The translations under genes and the position numbers were made by a program. A model generated the notes under the pieces. The model worked only from the letters and a program-made list of their open reading frames with translations, made no database searches and was not told the origin of the DNA. DNA of 64,000 bases from Rhizobium tumorigenes (GTDB lineage: Bacteria; Pseudomonadota; Alphaproteobacteria; Rhizobiales; Rhizobiaceae), in contig NZ_CP117256.1 in assembly GCF_003240565.2 (NCBI RefSeq), positions 186,001 through 250,000 on the forward strand, given 5' to 3'. Below, in pieces: positions 54,571-62,670 of the stretch (positions within the stretch are counted from its first letter, which is position 1; every line of letters starts with the position of its first letter).

Positions 54571-55422
54571 ATGAGCAGATGTTCGGACCAGGCAGCCCTT
54601 AATCAATGGTATCCGCTCGATACGGAGACGGAGATTCCCTTCGGGACATCGTCGAGCCGCCTGCTCGGCAGCGATCTTGTGGTAACGAGAGAGGCGGAAG
54701 GTTTAATCGCGGTTACGGCAGAAGACGGTGCCCTTCCGATCATCAAACGCTTCGGCCTTGTCTGGACGACGTTGGGGCAACCGGCCGGCGGCCTCTTTGC
54801 GCTGCCGGAGGCTGACGAGGAAGACCGTCGTGTCGTCAACTGCGGTTCCGTGATGGTTCGCGCATCCGGGCTACGGATTGTCGAGAACTTTCTCGACATG
54901 GCGCATTTTCCGTTCGTGCACACCGACATTCTGGGCGCCGAGCCCCACACCGAAGTGATGCACTACAATGCCGAGATCCGCCGGGATGTCGACGAGGTCT
55001 GGGCAACGAACTGCCAATTCTTCCAGCCGCAGGCCGCCCTATCCGCGACTGGCGGCATCATGACCGACTATATCTACCGCGTCATGACCCCGTTTGCGAC
55101 GCTGCTCTACAAGACATGCCCGAACGCGGCCAACCGATGGGATGTCATATGCCTGTTCGTCCAGCCGCTCGATCCCGGCCGCTGCCGCGCCCATCCCGTC
55201 ATGTTCCTGATCGACGATGTCTCGACGACCACCGAGCTGGTGCATTTCCAGCAACTGATCTTCTTGCAGGACCGCATCATTCTCGAAAACCAGCGCCCGG
55301 TGCTGTTGCCGATGGAGGCGCGCTCGGAGATCCCGACGCGGGCCGATGCCAGCTCCATCGCCTATCGTCGCTGGCTGAAGGAGAAGGGCATCACCTACGG
55401 CACTTCAGCGATGGCAGCGTAG
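54571..55422 (+). CDS. Rieske-less oxygenase catalytic subunit (NdmC-like), paralogue 2
   Basis: 283 residues. Iron site ENFLDMAHFPFVH (N106, D109, H112, H117) and FLQDRIILENQRP are intact. The region between residues 40 and 60 lacks C-x-H...C-x2-H, as in paralogue 1. It is placed between the importer and guanine deaminase. The first 100 residues differ most from paralogue 1, while the iron site and C-terminus (RADASSIAYRRWLKEKGI) are nearly identical, so the pair may differ in donor contact or substrate. It needs the Rieske protein encoded on the other arm. Confidence 0.85.
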   Translation: MSRCSDQAALNQWYPLDTETEIPFGTSSSRLLGSDLVVTREAEGLIAVTAEDGALPIIKRFGLVWTTLGQPAGGLFALPEADEEDRRVVNCGSVMVRASGLRIVENFLDMAHFPFVHTDILGAEPHTEVMHYNAEIRRDVDEVWATNCQFFQPQAALSATGGIMTDYIYRVMTPFATLLYKTCPNAANRWDVICLFVQPLDPGRCRAHPVMFLIDDVSTTTELVHFQQLIFLQDRIILENQRPVLLPMEARSEIPTRADASSIAYRRWLKEKGITYGTSAMAA

Positions 55423-55432
55423 CGGATAACCC

Positions 55433-56803
55433 ATGGATCTTCGCAACCGGACACTTAGCGCCAGCGGCTTTCACACGCCGGTACGCGGCACCATCGATAT
55501 CCTGCAGGACGTCTTGATCGACATCGACGGTGACGGCAGGATCGAGGCGATCTTGAGGCCCGGCGAACCCGGCTATGACGAAATTCGCCGGGCCCGCGAG
55601 ACCGACGGGCGGCTCGTCACCCTTTCCCGCACCACCTACCTCCTGCCGGGCTTCGTCGACCTGCACGTACATGCGCCGCAATATCCGCAGCTGGGAAGCG
55701 CGCTCGACGTGCCGCTCGAGGTCTGGCTGCAGACCTATACCTTCCCGCTCGAGGCCCGCTACCAGGACCTGGCCTTTGCAAGGCGCAGCTATGGATTGCT
55801 GGTCGACGACCTGCTGGCGAACGGCACGACCACCGCCCTCTATTTCGCGACAGTCCACCAGGAGGCGACGCGCCTGCTGGTGGATCTCTGCCTCGAGAAA
55901 GGCCAGCGGGCATTGATCGGCAAAGTCGCAATGGACAATGCCGACGAATGCCCGGACTATTATCGCGACGCATCGAAAGAGGCGGCCTTGGAGGGCACGC
56001 GGGCGCTGGTGGACCATATCCGCAGCCATCCGGACAATGGCGCCGATCGCGTTCTGCCGGTGGTGACGCCACGCTTCATTCCGTCCTGCACGGATGCGAC
56101 ACTCGAGGGGCTCGGTGCCATCGCCAGCGAATGCGGTTGCCATGTCCAGACCCATTGTTCCGAGAGCGACTGGGCGCATGGCTACGTGCTCGACCGCTAC
56201 GGGTCTACCGACACCGACATGCTCGACCGGTTCGGCCTGCTCGGGCGCAAGACGGTTCTCGCCCATGCCAATTTCCTGACGGCCGGCGACATCGAAACAA
56301 TCCGCGTCCGCAAGGCCGCCATCGCCCATTGCCCTCTGTCCAACGCCTATTTCGCCAACGCCGTCTTCCCACTGCGCGCAGCGCTCGAAAAAGGCGTTCA
56401 CGTTGGATTAGGCACCGATATTTCCGGCGGTCCGAGCGCGTCAATGCTTGAAAATTGCCGAGGCGCCATCCTTGCCTCGCGCATGTTGCAGAGCGGTGTC
56501 GATCCGACAGTCGCTGCGGGTATCCGATCGACCTTCAGCCCCGCGCAGATCGATTTCCGCGATGCCTTCTACATTGCGACCACAGGGGGCGGCGTGGCCC
56601 TCGACCTGCCCATCGGCCAGTTCACGCCCGGCTACAAATTCGACGCCGTCGTCATCGATGTCGAGGCTGAAGGCGGGACGGTGCGCCTTTGGGACGAGTT
56701 CGACCACGGTGAGCAGATCCTCCAGAAGATCGTATACACCGCGTCGCGGGCAAACGTCTCCGCCGTGTGGGTCGACGGGCTGGACAGACTGGCTGTCAGG
56801 TGA
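55433..56803 (+). CDS. guaD: Guanine deaminase
   Basis: 456 residues from ATG 55433. Characteristic motifs PGFVDLHVHAPQYPQLG, QTHCSESDWAHG, VLAHANFLT, AHCPLSNAYFANAVFPL and GTDISGGPSASML give a zinc site like that of other guanine deaminases. It converts guanine to xanthine and ammonia in the cytoplasm. It follows the oxygenase paralogue by 10 bases. The product would be a natural substrate for the Mo hydroxylase of the other arm. Confidence 0.9.
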   Translation: MDLRNRTLSASGFHTPVRGTIDILQDVLIDIDGDGRIEAILRPGEPGYDEIRRARETDGRLVTLSRTTYLLPGFVDLHVHAPQYPQLGSALDVPLEVWLQTYTFPLEARYQDLAFARRSYGLLVDDLLANGTTTALYFATVHQEATRLLVDLCLEKGQRALIGKVAMDNADECPDYYRDASKEAALEGTRALVDHIRSHPDNGADRVLPVVTPRFIPSCTDATLEGLGAIASECGCHVQTHCSESDWAHGYVLDRYGSTDTDMLDRFGLLGRKTVLAHANFLTAGDIETIRVRKAAIAHCPLSNAYFANAVFPLRAALEKGVHVGLGTDISGGPSASMLENCRGAILASRMLQSGVDPTVAAGIRSTFSPAQIDFRDAFYIATTGGGVALDLPIGQFTPGYKFDAVVIDVEAEGGTVRLWDEFDHGEQILQKIVYTASRANVSAVWVDGLDRLAVR

Positions 56804-56820
56804 TCAGCTAGCAACTTGCA

Positions 56821-57000
56821 TTACGGGCGCTGCTTGTCGTTCGTCGTGAGATAGATGGCGTAGACAAAGGTCGTCGCTGTTACGAAAAGGCGGTTGCGGC
56901 GTGGTCCGCCGAAGGTGAGGTTGGCAACGGTTTGTGGCACCTTGATCTTGCCGAGCAAGATGCCGTCTGGCGAGAAGCAATGCATCTCTCGTCCTTCCAG
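56821..57000 (-). pseudogene. SMP-30/gluconolactonase-like C-terminal remnant
   Basis: On the minus strand the frame reads MHCFSPDGILLGKI, VPQTVANLTFGGP and LFVTATTFVYAI, ending K-Q-R-P at a stop at 56821. This is the last blade of an SMP-30/LRE-type lactonase. Upstream the frame is lost within a few codons and no other blades are found, so only a tail survives. The 57001-57340 stretch shows no recognisable gene. Confidence 0.65.
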
Positions 57001-57340
57001 AACAGCGCCTCAACCCAATCATAGATCGGGATCACATGGAAATGGATCGGATAGCATTGAAGGAAGTCGTTGTCTGCATAGAGGAAAACCACCAACAGCT
57101 TGCCGGAAATCAGGGGAGCTATATACTCAGGCCGAAGGGCATACCCTTCAAACACGAAGGGCGTTGGAACATGGCCCACGAAGACCTTCGGGCACCGACT
57201 GCTACGTCCTTTAGGACGACGGTTCAAGCGTTCTGACTTCGATGACCAACGCCTTTTAACGCCGGAGAGTTTAGAAGCGTGAGCGACACTGCCCGGTGGG
57301 TTGTCCGCGGCTGATTCTCGCTGTGACATTACGCCAACGT

Positions 57341-57490
57341 CTAAATCCATGTCGCGACATCACCCGGAATGGCGACTTCGCCCGGCTCCAGCGCCTCGAT
57401 CCAGGCAAGGTCGCAATGCAGCGAGTTTACCAAATCAATCGATGTCCAGCGGATGAGGTTCAGGCATTCTCTGAAACCGTCGGGCGTCAT
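57341..57490 (-). CDS. Very small HTH-like protein
   Basis: 49 residues from ATG 57490, with AGGAG upstream. The sequence starts M-T-P-D-G-F-R-E-C-L and ends V-A-T-W-I, the pattern of short Rhizobiales HTH proteins (M-T-P-x2-F-R ... V-A-x-W-L). The central helix (WTSIDLVNSLHCDLAWIEAL) is unusual but the layout is preserved. It lies 54 bases after a second small gene and probably shares its transcript. Function unknown. Confidence 0.55.
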   Translation of the reverse strand: MTPDGFRECLNLIRWTSIDLVNSLHCDLAWIEALEPGEVAIPGDVATWI

Positions 57491-57544
57491 GTTGACCACT
57501 CCTAGTCCTCAAAGTTCGAACGACACTGTTGTGCCATTATACCC

Positions 57545-57724
57545 TCATTGCGGAGCCTCGAGCGGGGGCCGCTCGCGTCTATCCTGAGACGTGAGATTTC
57601 TAGCCCGCGCGGCGTTTTCCATGATCTTCGCAAATTCACCCAACGGCACGTGATCAGCGCGAAGCATAAGCCGGATCATCGGATCATGGAGAACTTCCGA
57701 CATCGTCAAATCATCGTGGTACAT
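57545..57724 (-). CDS. Very small conserved-type protein
   Basis: 59 residues from ATG 57724, with AGGGTGA upstream. Sequence core MSEVLHDPMIRLMLRADHV and LGEFAKIMENAARA resembles short Rhizobiales proteins with L-L-H-D-P-L-I...A-D-x-V. No function is known to me. It probably forms a two-gene unit with 57341. The downstream part is Arg/Pro-rich. Confidence 0.55.
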   Translation of the reverse strand: MYHDDLTMSEVLHDPMIRLMLRADHVPLGEFAKIMENAARARNLTSQDRRERPPLEAPQ

Positions 57725-58176
57725 GCGATCACCCTTTTTTTTGTGAGGTTGATAGCGCTGGTCTGTGACGCCAACATGATGAGATCGAGGCTAGATCTGG
57801 GCCTGTCTTGACAGCGCGGCCGGCCATGGAAATCCGGGATGCATCGATAGCAGCTGACGCCCGCGATCTGTTGCAACTTTGCCGCATCTCAAAGATTAGC
57901 CAAAAAATCTAGCCGAGTTCCACTTGGCCTGCGTCCCCAATCGATCTAGGATTGGCAATCATCAACACGGTTCCAGGGAGTTTTCGATGGCTAATTTTCA
58001 CAACTCCCGAGCAGCTTCCGCGAAGTTCGCCTGAAGCCTGCAGCGTTTTTCGACGCGATAGAACCTGATTGACTGGTGCCACCCTCCCGTCGATCATTCC
58101 TCACAAAACCCTTTCGCGCGTTTCTGCGCGGACATCCCTTTCCCTGTGAAGGAGCCGGCGTGAGCCGGATATATCA
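57725..58176. other. Gap without a recognisable gene
   Basis: 452 bases between the small gene and the ABC exporter. I see no long frame, repeat or strong hairpin. Its 3' part should hold the exporter promoter. Confidence 0.5.
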
Positions 58177-59997
58177 ATGGCTTTTGGTTTCAAATCCCGC
58201 CGCAGCGGGGCTTTTCGCAGCGTCTTCCGTTTTTGCTGGGCTCATTGGAAGCATCAGCCGGGCCGCGCTTCCTTCATGTTGTTTACTGTCATGCTCTCGA
58301 CCCTTGCGGATGTGCTGACACCCTTGTTCTCCGGTCGGCTGGTCGATGCCGTGGTCTCCGGACAAGCGAGCGATCTCGCAACGTGGAACAATGCCATCAA
58401 CGCTTTTTGTTGGCTGATAGCACTGTCGATCAGCGCCGTCATTCTAAGGCATGCGACGTTCACCGCCATCATAGGCTTCACCCTGAAGTCAATGTCTGAG
58501 ATTGCCGCGGACTCTTTCGCCCATATCCAGCGGTTTTCAAGCGATTGGCACGCCAACAGTTTTGCCGGCTCTACCGTCCGCAAGGTGACGCGTGGCATGT
58601 GGGCGCTTGACGTCCTCAATGACACCGTCTTCGTAGCGCTGTTTCCATCGCTGGTCATGCTCATCGGCTCAACGATCCTGATGACGTGGTACTGGCCGAT
58701 GATGGGATTGCTGGTCGGCGCCGGTTCGGTCCTCTTTATTGTGTTCACTGCGGTGATGGCATTACGCTATGTCGCGCCTATGGCTAGCATGGCTAACAGT
58801 TGGGATACGCGTCTTGGCGGCGCGCTTGCCGACGCCGTGACGTGTAATGCGGTGGTTAAAGCCTTTGGTGCCGAAAGCCGTGAAGACGAACGTCTCTCCC
58901 TCGTCACTCGGAAGTGGCAAGATCGAACACGACGGACCTGGACGCGGGGCACCCTGAACGGCACCTCGCAGAATGCGCTGCTCAGCCTGTTGCGTGGGTG
59001 CGTGCTGGGCCTTGCCCTTTGGCTCTGGGCCAATGGCAAGGCCAATGCCGGCGACATCACCTTCGTCCTGACCGCGTTTTTCATTCTACAGGGCTACCTG
59101 CGCGAAATCGGCATGCATATCCGTAACCTCCAGCGCTCGGTCAACGACATGGAGGAGCTTGTCACCATCCATGCCCAGCCTTTGGGGGTGGAAGACGTTC
59201 GCGGGGCACCTGCGCTCCACGTGAAAGCTGGCTTGATCACCTTCGATCGTGTCACCTTCCACTATGGCAACCACCACGCCCCGCTCTACAAAGATTTCTC
59301 GGTCACCATCAAGCCTGGCGAACGGGTGGGCCTCGTCGGCCATTCTGGCTCTGGAAAGACCACCTTCATCAAACTGATCCAGCGTCTGCATGATATCAAC
59401 GGTGGGATAATCTCGATCGACGGGCAGGATATTTCCAAGGTAGCTCAGACCTCTCTTCGCCGCCAGATCGCCATTGTCCAGCAGGAACCCATCCTGTTTC
59501 ACCGCTCGCTGGCGGAGAATATCGCCTACGCAAGACCAACCGCTACGCAAGAGGAAATCAGAACTGCCGCGCGGCTTGCCAGCGCCCATGACTTCATACA
59601 GGCGTTGCCAAAGGGTTATTCGACACTTGTCGGCGAACGCGGCATCAAACTTTCCGGTGGCGAACGGCAACGCATCGCCATCGCCCGGGCATTCCTGGCC
59701 GATGCTCCAATCCTGATCCTTGATGAGGCGACCTCTAGTCTCGATTCAGAGTCGGAGATGCTCATCCAGGAGGCAATGGAGAAGCTAATGGAGGGCCGTA
59801 CAACACTCGTCGTCGCTCACCGGCTGTCGACAGTGCGGGCGCTTGATCGGCTACTAGTCTTCAAACACGGACATATTGCCGAGGAAGGCACCCATGCTAG
59901 CCTGATCCGGCGCGAGAGCGGTATCTACCGGGGGCTTTTCGAGCGCCAGGCACTGGATCTGACGAAGGGCATCGCGAGCGAAGGGCTGATCGGCTGA
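58177..59997 (+). CDS. ABC exporter, fused membrane and ATPase domains
   Basis: 606 residues. The N-terminal half has six membrane segments (for example FMLFTVMLSTLADVLTPLF and VFVALFPSLVMLIGSTILM). The C-terminal NBD has Walker A GHSGSGKTT, Q-loop IVQQEP, signature LSGGERQRIAIARAFLA, Walker B ILILDEATSS and H-loop VVAHRLST, all intact. It acts as a homodimeric exporter of lipid, peptide or drug; the substrate is unknown. Confidence 0.92.
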   Translation: MAFGFKSRRSGAFRSVFRFCWAHWKHQPGRASFMLFTVMLSTLADVLTPLFSGRLVDAVVSGQASDLATWNNAINAFCWLIALSISAVILRHATFTAIIGFTLKSMSEIAADSFAHIQRFSSDWHANSFAGSTVRKVTRGMWALDVLNDTVFVALFPSLVMLIGSTILMTWYWPMMGLLVGAGSVLFIVFTAVMALRYVAPMASMANSWDTRLGGALADAVTCNAVVKAFGAESREDERLSLVTRKWQDRTRRTWTRGTLNGTSQNALLSLLRGCVLGLALWLWANGKANAGDITFVLTAFFILQGYLREIGMHIRNLQRSVNDMEELVTIHAQPLGVEDVRGAPALHVKAGLITFDRVTFHYGNHHAPLYKDFSVTIKPGERVGLVGHSGSGKTTFIKLIQRLHDINGGIISIDGQDISKVAQTSLRRQIAIVQQEPILFHRSLAENIAYARPTATQEEIRTAARLASAHDFIQALPKGYSTLVGERGIKLSGGERQRIAIARAFLADAPILILDEATSSLDSESEMLIQEAMEKLMEGRTTLVVAHRLSTVRALDRLLVFKHGHIAEEGTHASLIRRESGIYRGLFERQALDLTKGIASEGLIG

Positions 59998-60059
59998 CAA
60001 GAGGCTACAGGCAGCCTTCTCCCAAAATGGGCTTACCTTGCACGCGAGGTGGCCCCCTC

Positions 60060-60151
60060 GCCTTGAAACGATCTGAACCGCCCGCCCCTTCAGCAACGAA
60101 GACCTTTTCTAACGATCTCAAAGCCTGGAGCGTAACCGTAATTTATGGAAC
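60060..60151 (-). repeat. Dispersed tRNA-3'-end-like repeat, copy D (long form)
   Basis: Ninety-two bases in the gap between the ABC exporter and the LuxR gene, alignable with copy C (36115-36206) and sharing its core with A and B. Same orientation as the other copies. Confidence 0.5.
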
Positions 60152-60208
60152 ATTGGGAGGGTGTTTCTTACGTAGCCTGGTTAGGTGTAGCCACTCCGCA
60201 AGCGCGAG

Positions 60209-60943
60209 CTAAGAGAATAGTTTTCTTCGAATTGCTTCAGCTGCTGCGTGGGTTCTACTAGTGACGCCTAGCTTCTTTATGACCGAATTCATGTAGGTAT
60301 TGACTGTGTGGAGTTGATAACCCGTTTCAACGGCGATTGTTTCACTAGTTAGGCCAAAGCTAGCTTGCTTAAGGCAGGCGATCTCGCCGGCTAGCAAGCG
60401 GAGCTCATCGGCCGCGAACCGCTCCATGAGTGGTTTTGTTATCGCGGTATGAATGACTTCGGCAACAAGCGATAGAAAACACTTTTCCTCGTCAGTGAAC
60501 GGGGTCGTACGGCATACATAGACCGCCCCGTAGACCAAATCATTCCTCGCGACCGGAAAAAATGTCCGGTTTTGAACGCCATACATGCGAGCAAGATAGG
60601 CTAAGCGCTCTGGCGGCTTTTCCAATGCATAGACGTCTGATTCCGCGATCACGGAATGCGCAGAGCGCACCGCGCGGACAAATGGATCCAATGAGAACAT
60701 GCGATCCGCGTCGTAGGCTTCAACGAAGGCTGGAGGCAGGTCAGTGTCGATTGAAAATCCAAACCCGTAACGATAGTTATCTAAGTCGAGGCCACTGATC
60801 ACGATATAATCAAATGGCACCGCAAGTCGTAAGCGATCGATGATAGTATTCCGCCCGAAGTGCCTGTGGTTCGGGACCGAGCGAAGATCCTGAAACTCAT
60901 CAAGGGCCTTCGGCGTCGTAGTGGATAATTGTCTGACCGGCAT
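60209..60943 (-). CDS. LuxR-type solo transcriptional regulator
   Basis: 244 residues. The autoinducer-binding-like domain (FDYIVISGLDLDN, LPPAFVEAYDADRMFSLDPFVR) keeps the Asp-Pro but has Phe where the conserved Trp of AHL receptors stands, so AHL binding is doubtful. The GerE-type HTH follows (TSETIAVETGYQLHTVNTYMNSVIKKLGVTSRTHA). No luxI-type synthase is in the window, so it is a solo. Target unknown. Confidence 0.85.
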   Translation of the reverse strand: MPVRQLSTTTPKALDEFQDLRSVPNHRHFGRNTIIDRLRLAVPFDYIVISGLDLDNYRYGFGFSIDTDLPPAFVEAYDADRMFSLDPFVRAVRSAHSVIAESDVYALEKPPERLAYLARMYGVQNRTFFPVARNDLVYGAVYVCRTTPFTDEEKCFLSLVAEVIHTAITKPLMERFAADELRLLAGEIACLKQASFGLTSETIAVETGYQLHTVNTYMNSVIKKLGVTSRTHAAAEAIRRKLFS

Positions 60944-60963
60944 ACATCATTCCTTAAAGCGTA

Positions 60964-61035
60964 ATCGACGAAAACCGTGTCAGATCGATTTAGTCGATTC
61001 TGTTTTTATTAAGTGCTCTTATCGACGAAAAACGT
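60964..61035. repeat. Direct repeats upstream of the LuxR gene
   Basis: ATCGACGAAAACCGT at 60964-60978 and ATCGACGAAAAACGT at 61021-61035, spaced 57 bases. The second copy also encodes the last codons of the broken gene at 61019, so the first may be a duplicated 3' end rather than an operator. Confidence 0.4.
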
Positions 61036-61475
61036 TTAGGTCGACAATCCCTGTTTGCCCCACGAACAAACCGCTCCCCAACGTCAGTTTTCCCGATGCC
61101 GTGTGGCCCCAGAGATCAAACATGTATTTTCCATAAGCCGTTTGTACCTGGGCAAACATCTGCTCGACGCCACAGCCCTTGCTTGCGGTTGAATAGAGCA
61201 GGGTTCGTATAAACAATTTGTACAGGCCTGACGGTTGTTCGCGCCGCAAGCACAGCAGAGTCGGTCATCTTCAGATGCCCTCGGCGAAATTGCGTCACCC
61301 ATATCGTAAAAATCGACAAAATAAGTGAGATCGACGACAATACGGCGGGGTAGATATCCTTCACGTCGTGAACCTTGTAATAGGGGCCTCTCACTATAGA
61401 GGACTTATCCACCCACGTTTGAGGATTACACAGTTTCATTACATCCGGCGCGGGAAAATCGGTTCTCTGGACCAA
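61019..61475 (-). pseudogene. Membrane-anchored hypothetical protein, frameshifted
   Basis: The first frame, from 61475, contains a membrane segment (YPAVLSSISLILSIFTIWVTQFRRG). The second frame, ending at 61019, has LYKLFIRTLLYSTASKGCGVEQMF and GSGLFVGQTGIV. Together they match a hypothetical-protein type with a TM anchor followed by F-L-R-T-L-L-Y-S-T and G-S-G-L-x-V-G. The frame change lies near 61255. No function is known. Confidence 0.6.
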
Positions 61476-61581
61476 TATGAATCCGATATAGCGAAACAGT
61501 CGTTTTCAGGACATGCGTCTGTGATTGACCGCTCTTCGGTGTCGTCACATGCTGCTGCATGCTCAATCTAGGAAATCACGA

Positions 61582-62103
61582 ATGCGGAGATTGATCGTGA
61601 CCGGCTCGAATGGTGCGGGCAAAAGCTACATGGCCGCGCAATTGGCGGCAGTGCGTCCGGAGGTTCCGGTCATTTCCTTCGACGCCGTAAAACTCACGCG
61701 AAATTGGCAGCAACGCCCCAAATCGGAGATCGACGGCGAACTGTTACGCATTGTCCAAATGGACAGCTGGATTTTGGAAGGCGGTCCGAGTTTACTCCCC
61801 TACGCGGTCGACCGTGCCGATGGCATCATATGCCTTGACCCACCAATGGGATTAAGAGCTTGGCGCTTGATTATACGGCCGCTGCGCAACATGGGGAGAA
61901 CTCGTCCGGAACTCCCGCGTGGCAATGTTGACTGGCCATGGAAGCAATACAGATTTGCAATTCGAAGCCTCCGAAATCAGGACCGGTTTCGAGCTTCGAT
62001 TTCTAACCACCTCGCGGATGCCGGAGGCGTCCGCATTTGGCATATTCGAGATACCCGTGACATCGGGTCAGTGATTGCCGAGTGGCGGAATTCAGCAACT
62101 TAG
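61582..62103 (+). CDS. P-loop kinase-like protein (FlaR/adenylate-kinase-like)
   Basis: 173 residues from ATG 61582, with AGGAAAT upstream. Walker A GSNGAGKS at the N-terminus; DSWILEGGPSLLPYAVDRADGIICLDPP and WRLIIRPLRN fit the small AAA/kinase group annotated as DNA-topology-modulation (FlaR-like). Nucleotide binding is likely; the substrate is unknown. Its last four bases overlap the convergent GNAT gene. Confidence 0.75.
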   Translation: MRRLIVTGSNGAGKSYMAAQLAAVRPEVPVISFDAVKLTRNWQQRPKSEIDGELLRIVQMDSWILEGGPSLLPYAVDRADGIICLDPPMGLRAWRLIIRPLRNMGRTRPELPRGNVDWPWKQYRFAIRSLRNQDRFRASISNHLADAGGVRIWHIRDTRDIGSVIAEWRNSAT

Positions 62104-62558
62104 GCGATCTGTTTTTCCCTAACGAATGTCCGCTCCTCGCCATGCAGGACCTCTCTCACTTCGTGATAACCGAGACGAGCGTAGAAGCTTCTCGCCGTAA
62201 GAGAGGCTGGGACGTGTAAGACCTTGACACCGATTTTGACAGCGGCGGTTTCCACCCTTGCCATGAGACGCCGTCCGACGCCGTGACCTTGAACGGTCGG
62301 GGATACAAAAACCGTCCTCACCATATCTCCATCAAGGCTTGCTGTACCAACGGTCTCACCGTTTCGCCGTGCAACCCAAATGACCCGGCTAGCCATAAAA
62401 TTAAGTACCGCTTCCGGGGAGAAGTTGCCAACGACCGTCTCAATGACACCGGCAGGATAGTCGGCTGAATTGCTGATACGGATTGTGTCCTGCACCAGTT
62501 CGCTGATCGCAACGGCGTCGCTGCCGAGCGCAAGCTGGATTTCGATTGGCTCTGTCAT
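62100..62558 (-). CDS. GNAT family N-acetyltransferase
   Basis: 152 residues. Acetyl-CoA motif VFVSPTVQGHGVGRRLMARVE with the Q-x2-G-x-G pattern, and C-terminal SLTARSFYARLGY. An intact GNAT; acceptor unknown. It overlaps the convergent P-loop gene by four bases. Confidence 0.88.
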   Translation of the reverse strand: MTEPIEIQLALGSDAVAISELVQDTIRISNSADYPAGVIETVVGNFSPEAVLNFMASRVIWVARRNGETVGTASLDGDMVRTVFVSPTVQGHGVGRRLMARVETAAVKIGVKVLHVPASLTARSFYARLGYHEVREVLHGEERTFVREKQIA

Positions 62559-62670
62559 GTCTGGATTGAACTAAGCCGCTGATCGCGGCGATTTGCGGCG
62601 GGCTTTGACGAGAGCGCCCTGACTGAGAGGATGGTTGTGTTGCAACCCACCCTTCAGACAGGAGGCCCCG

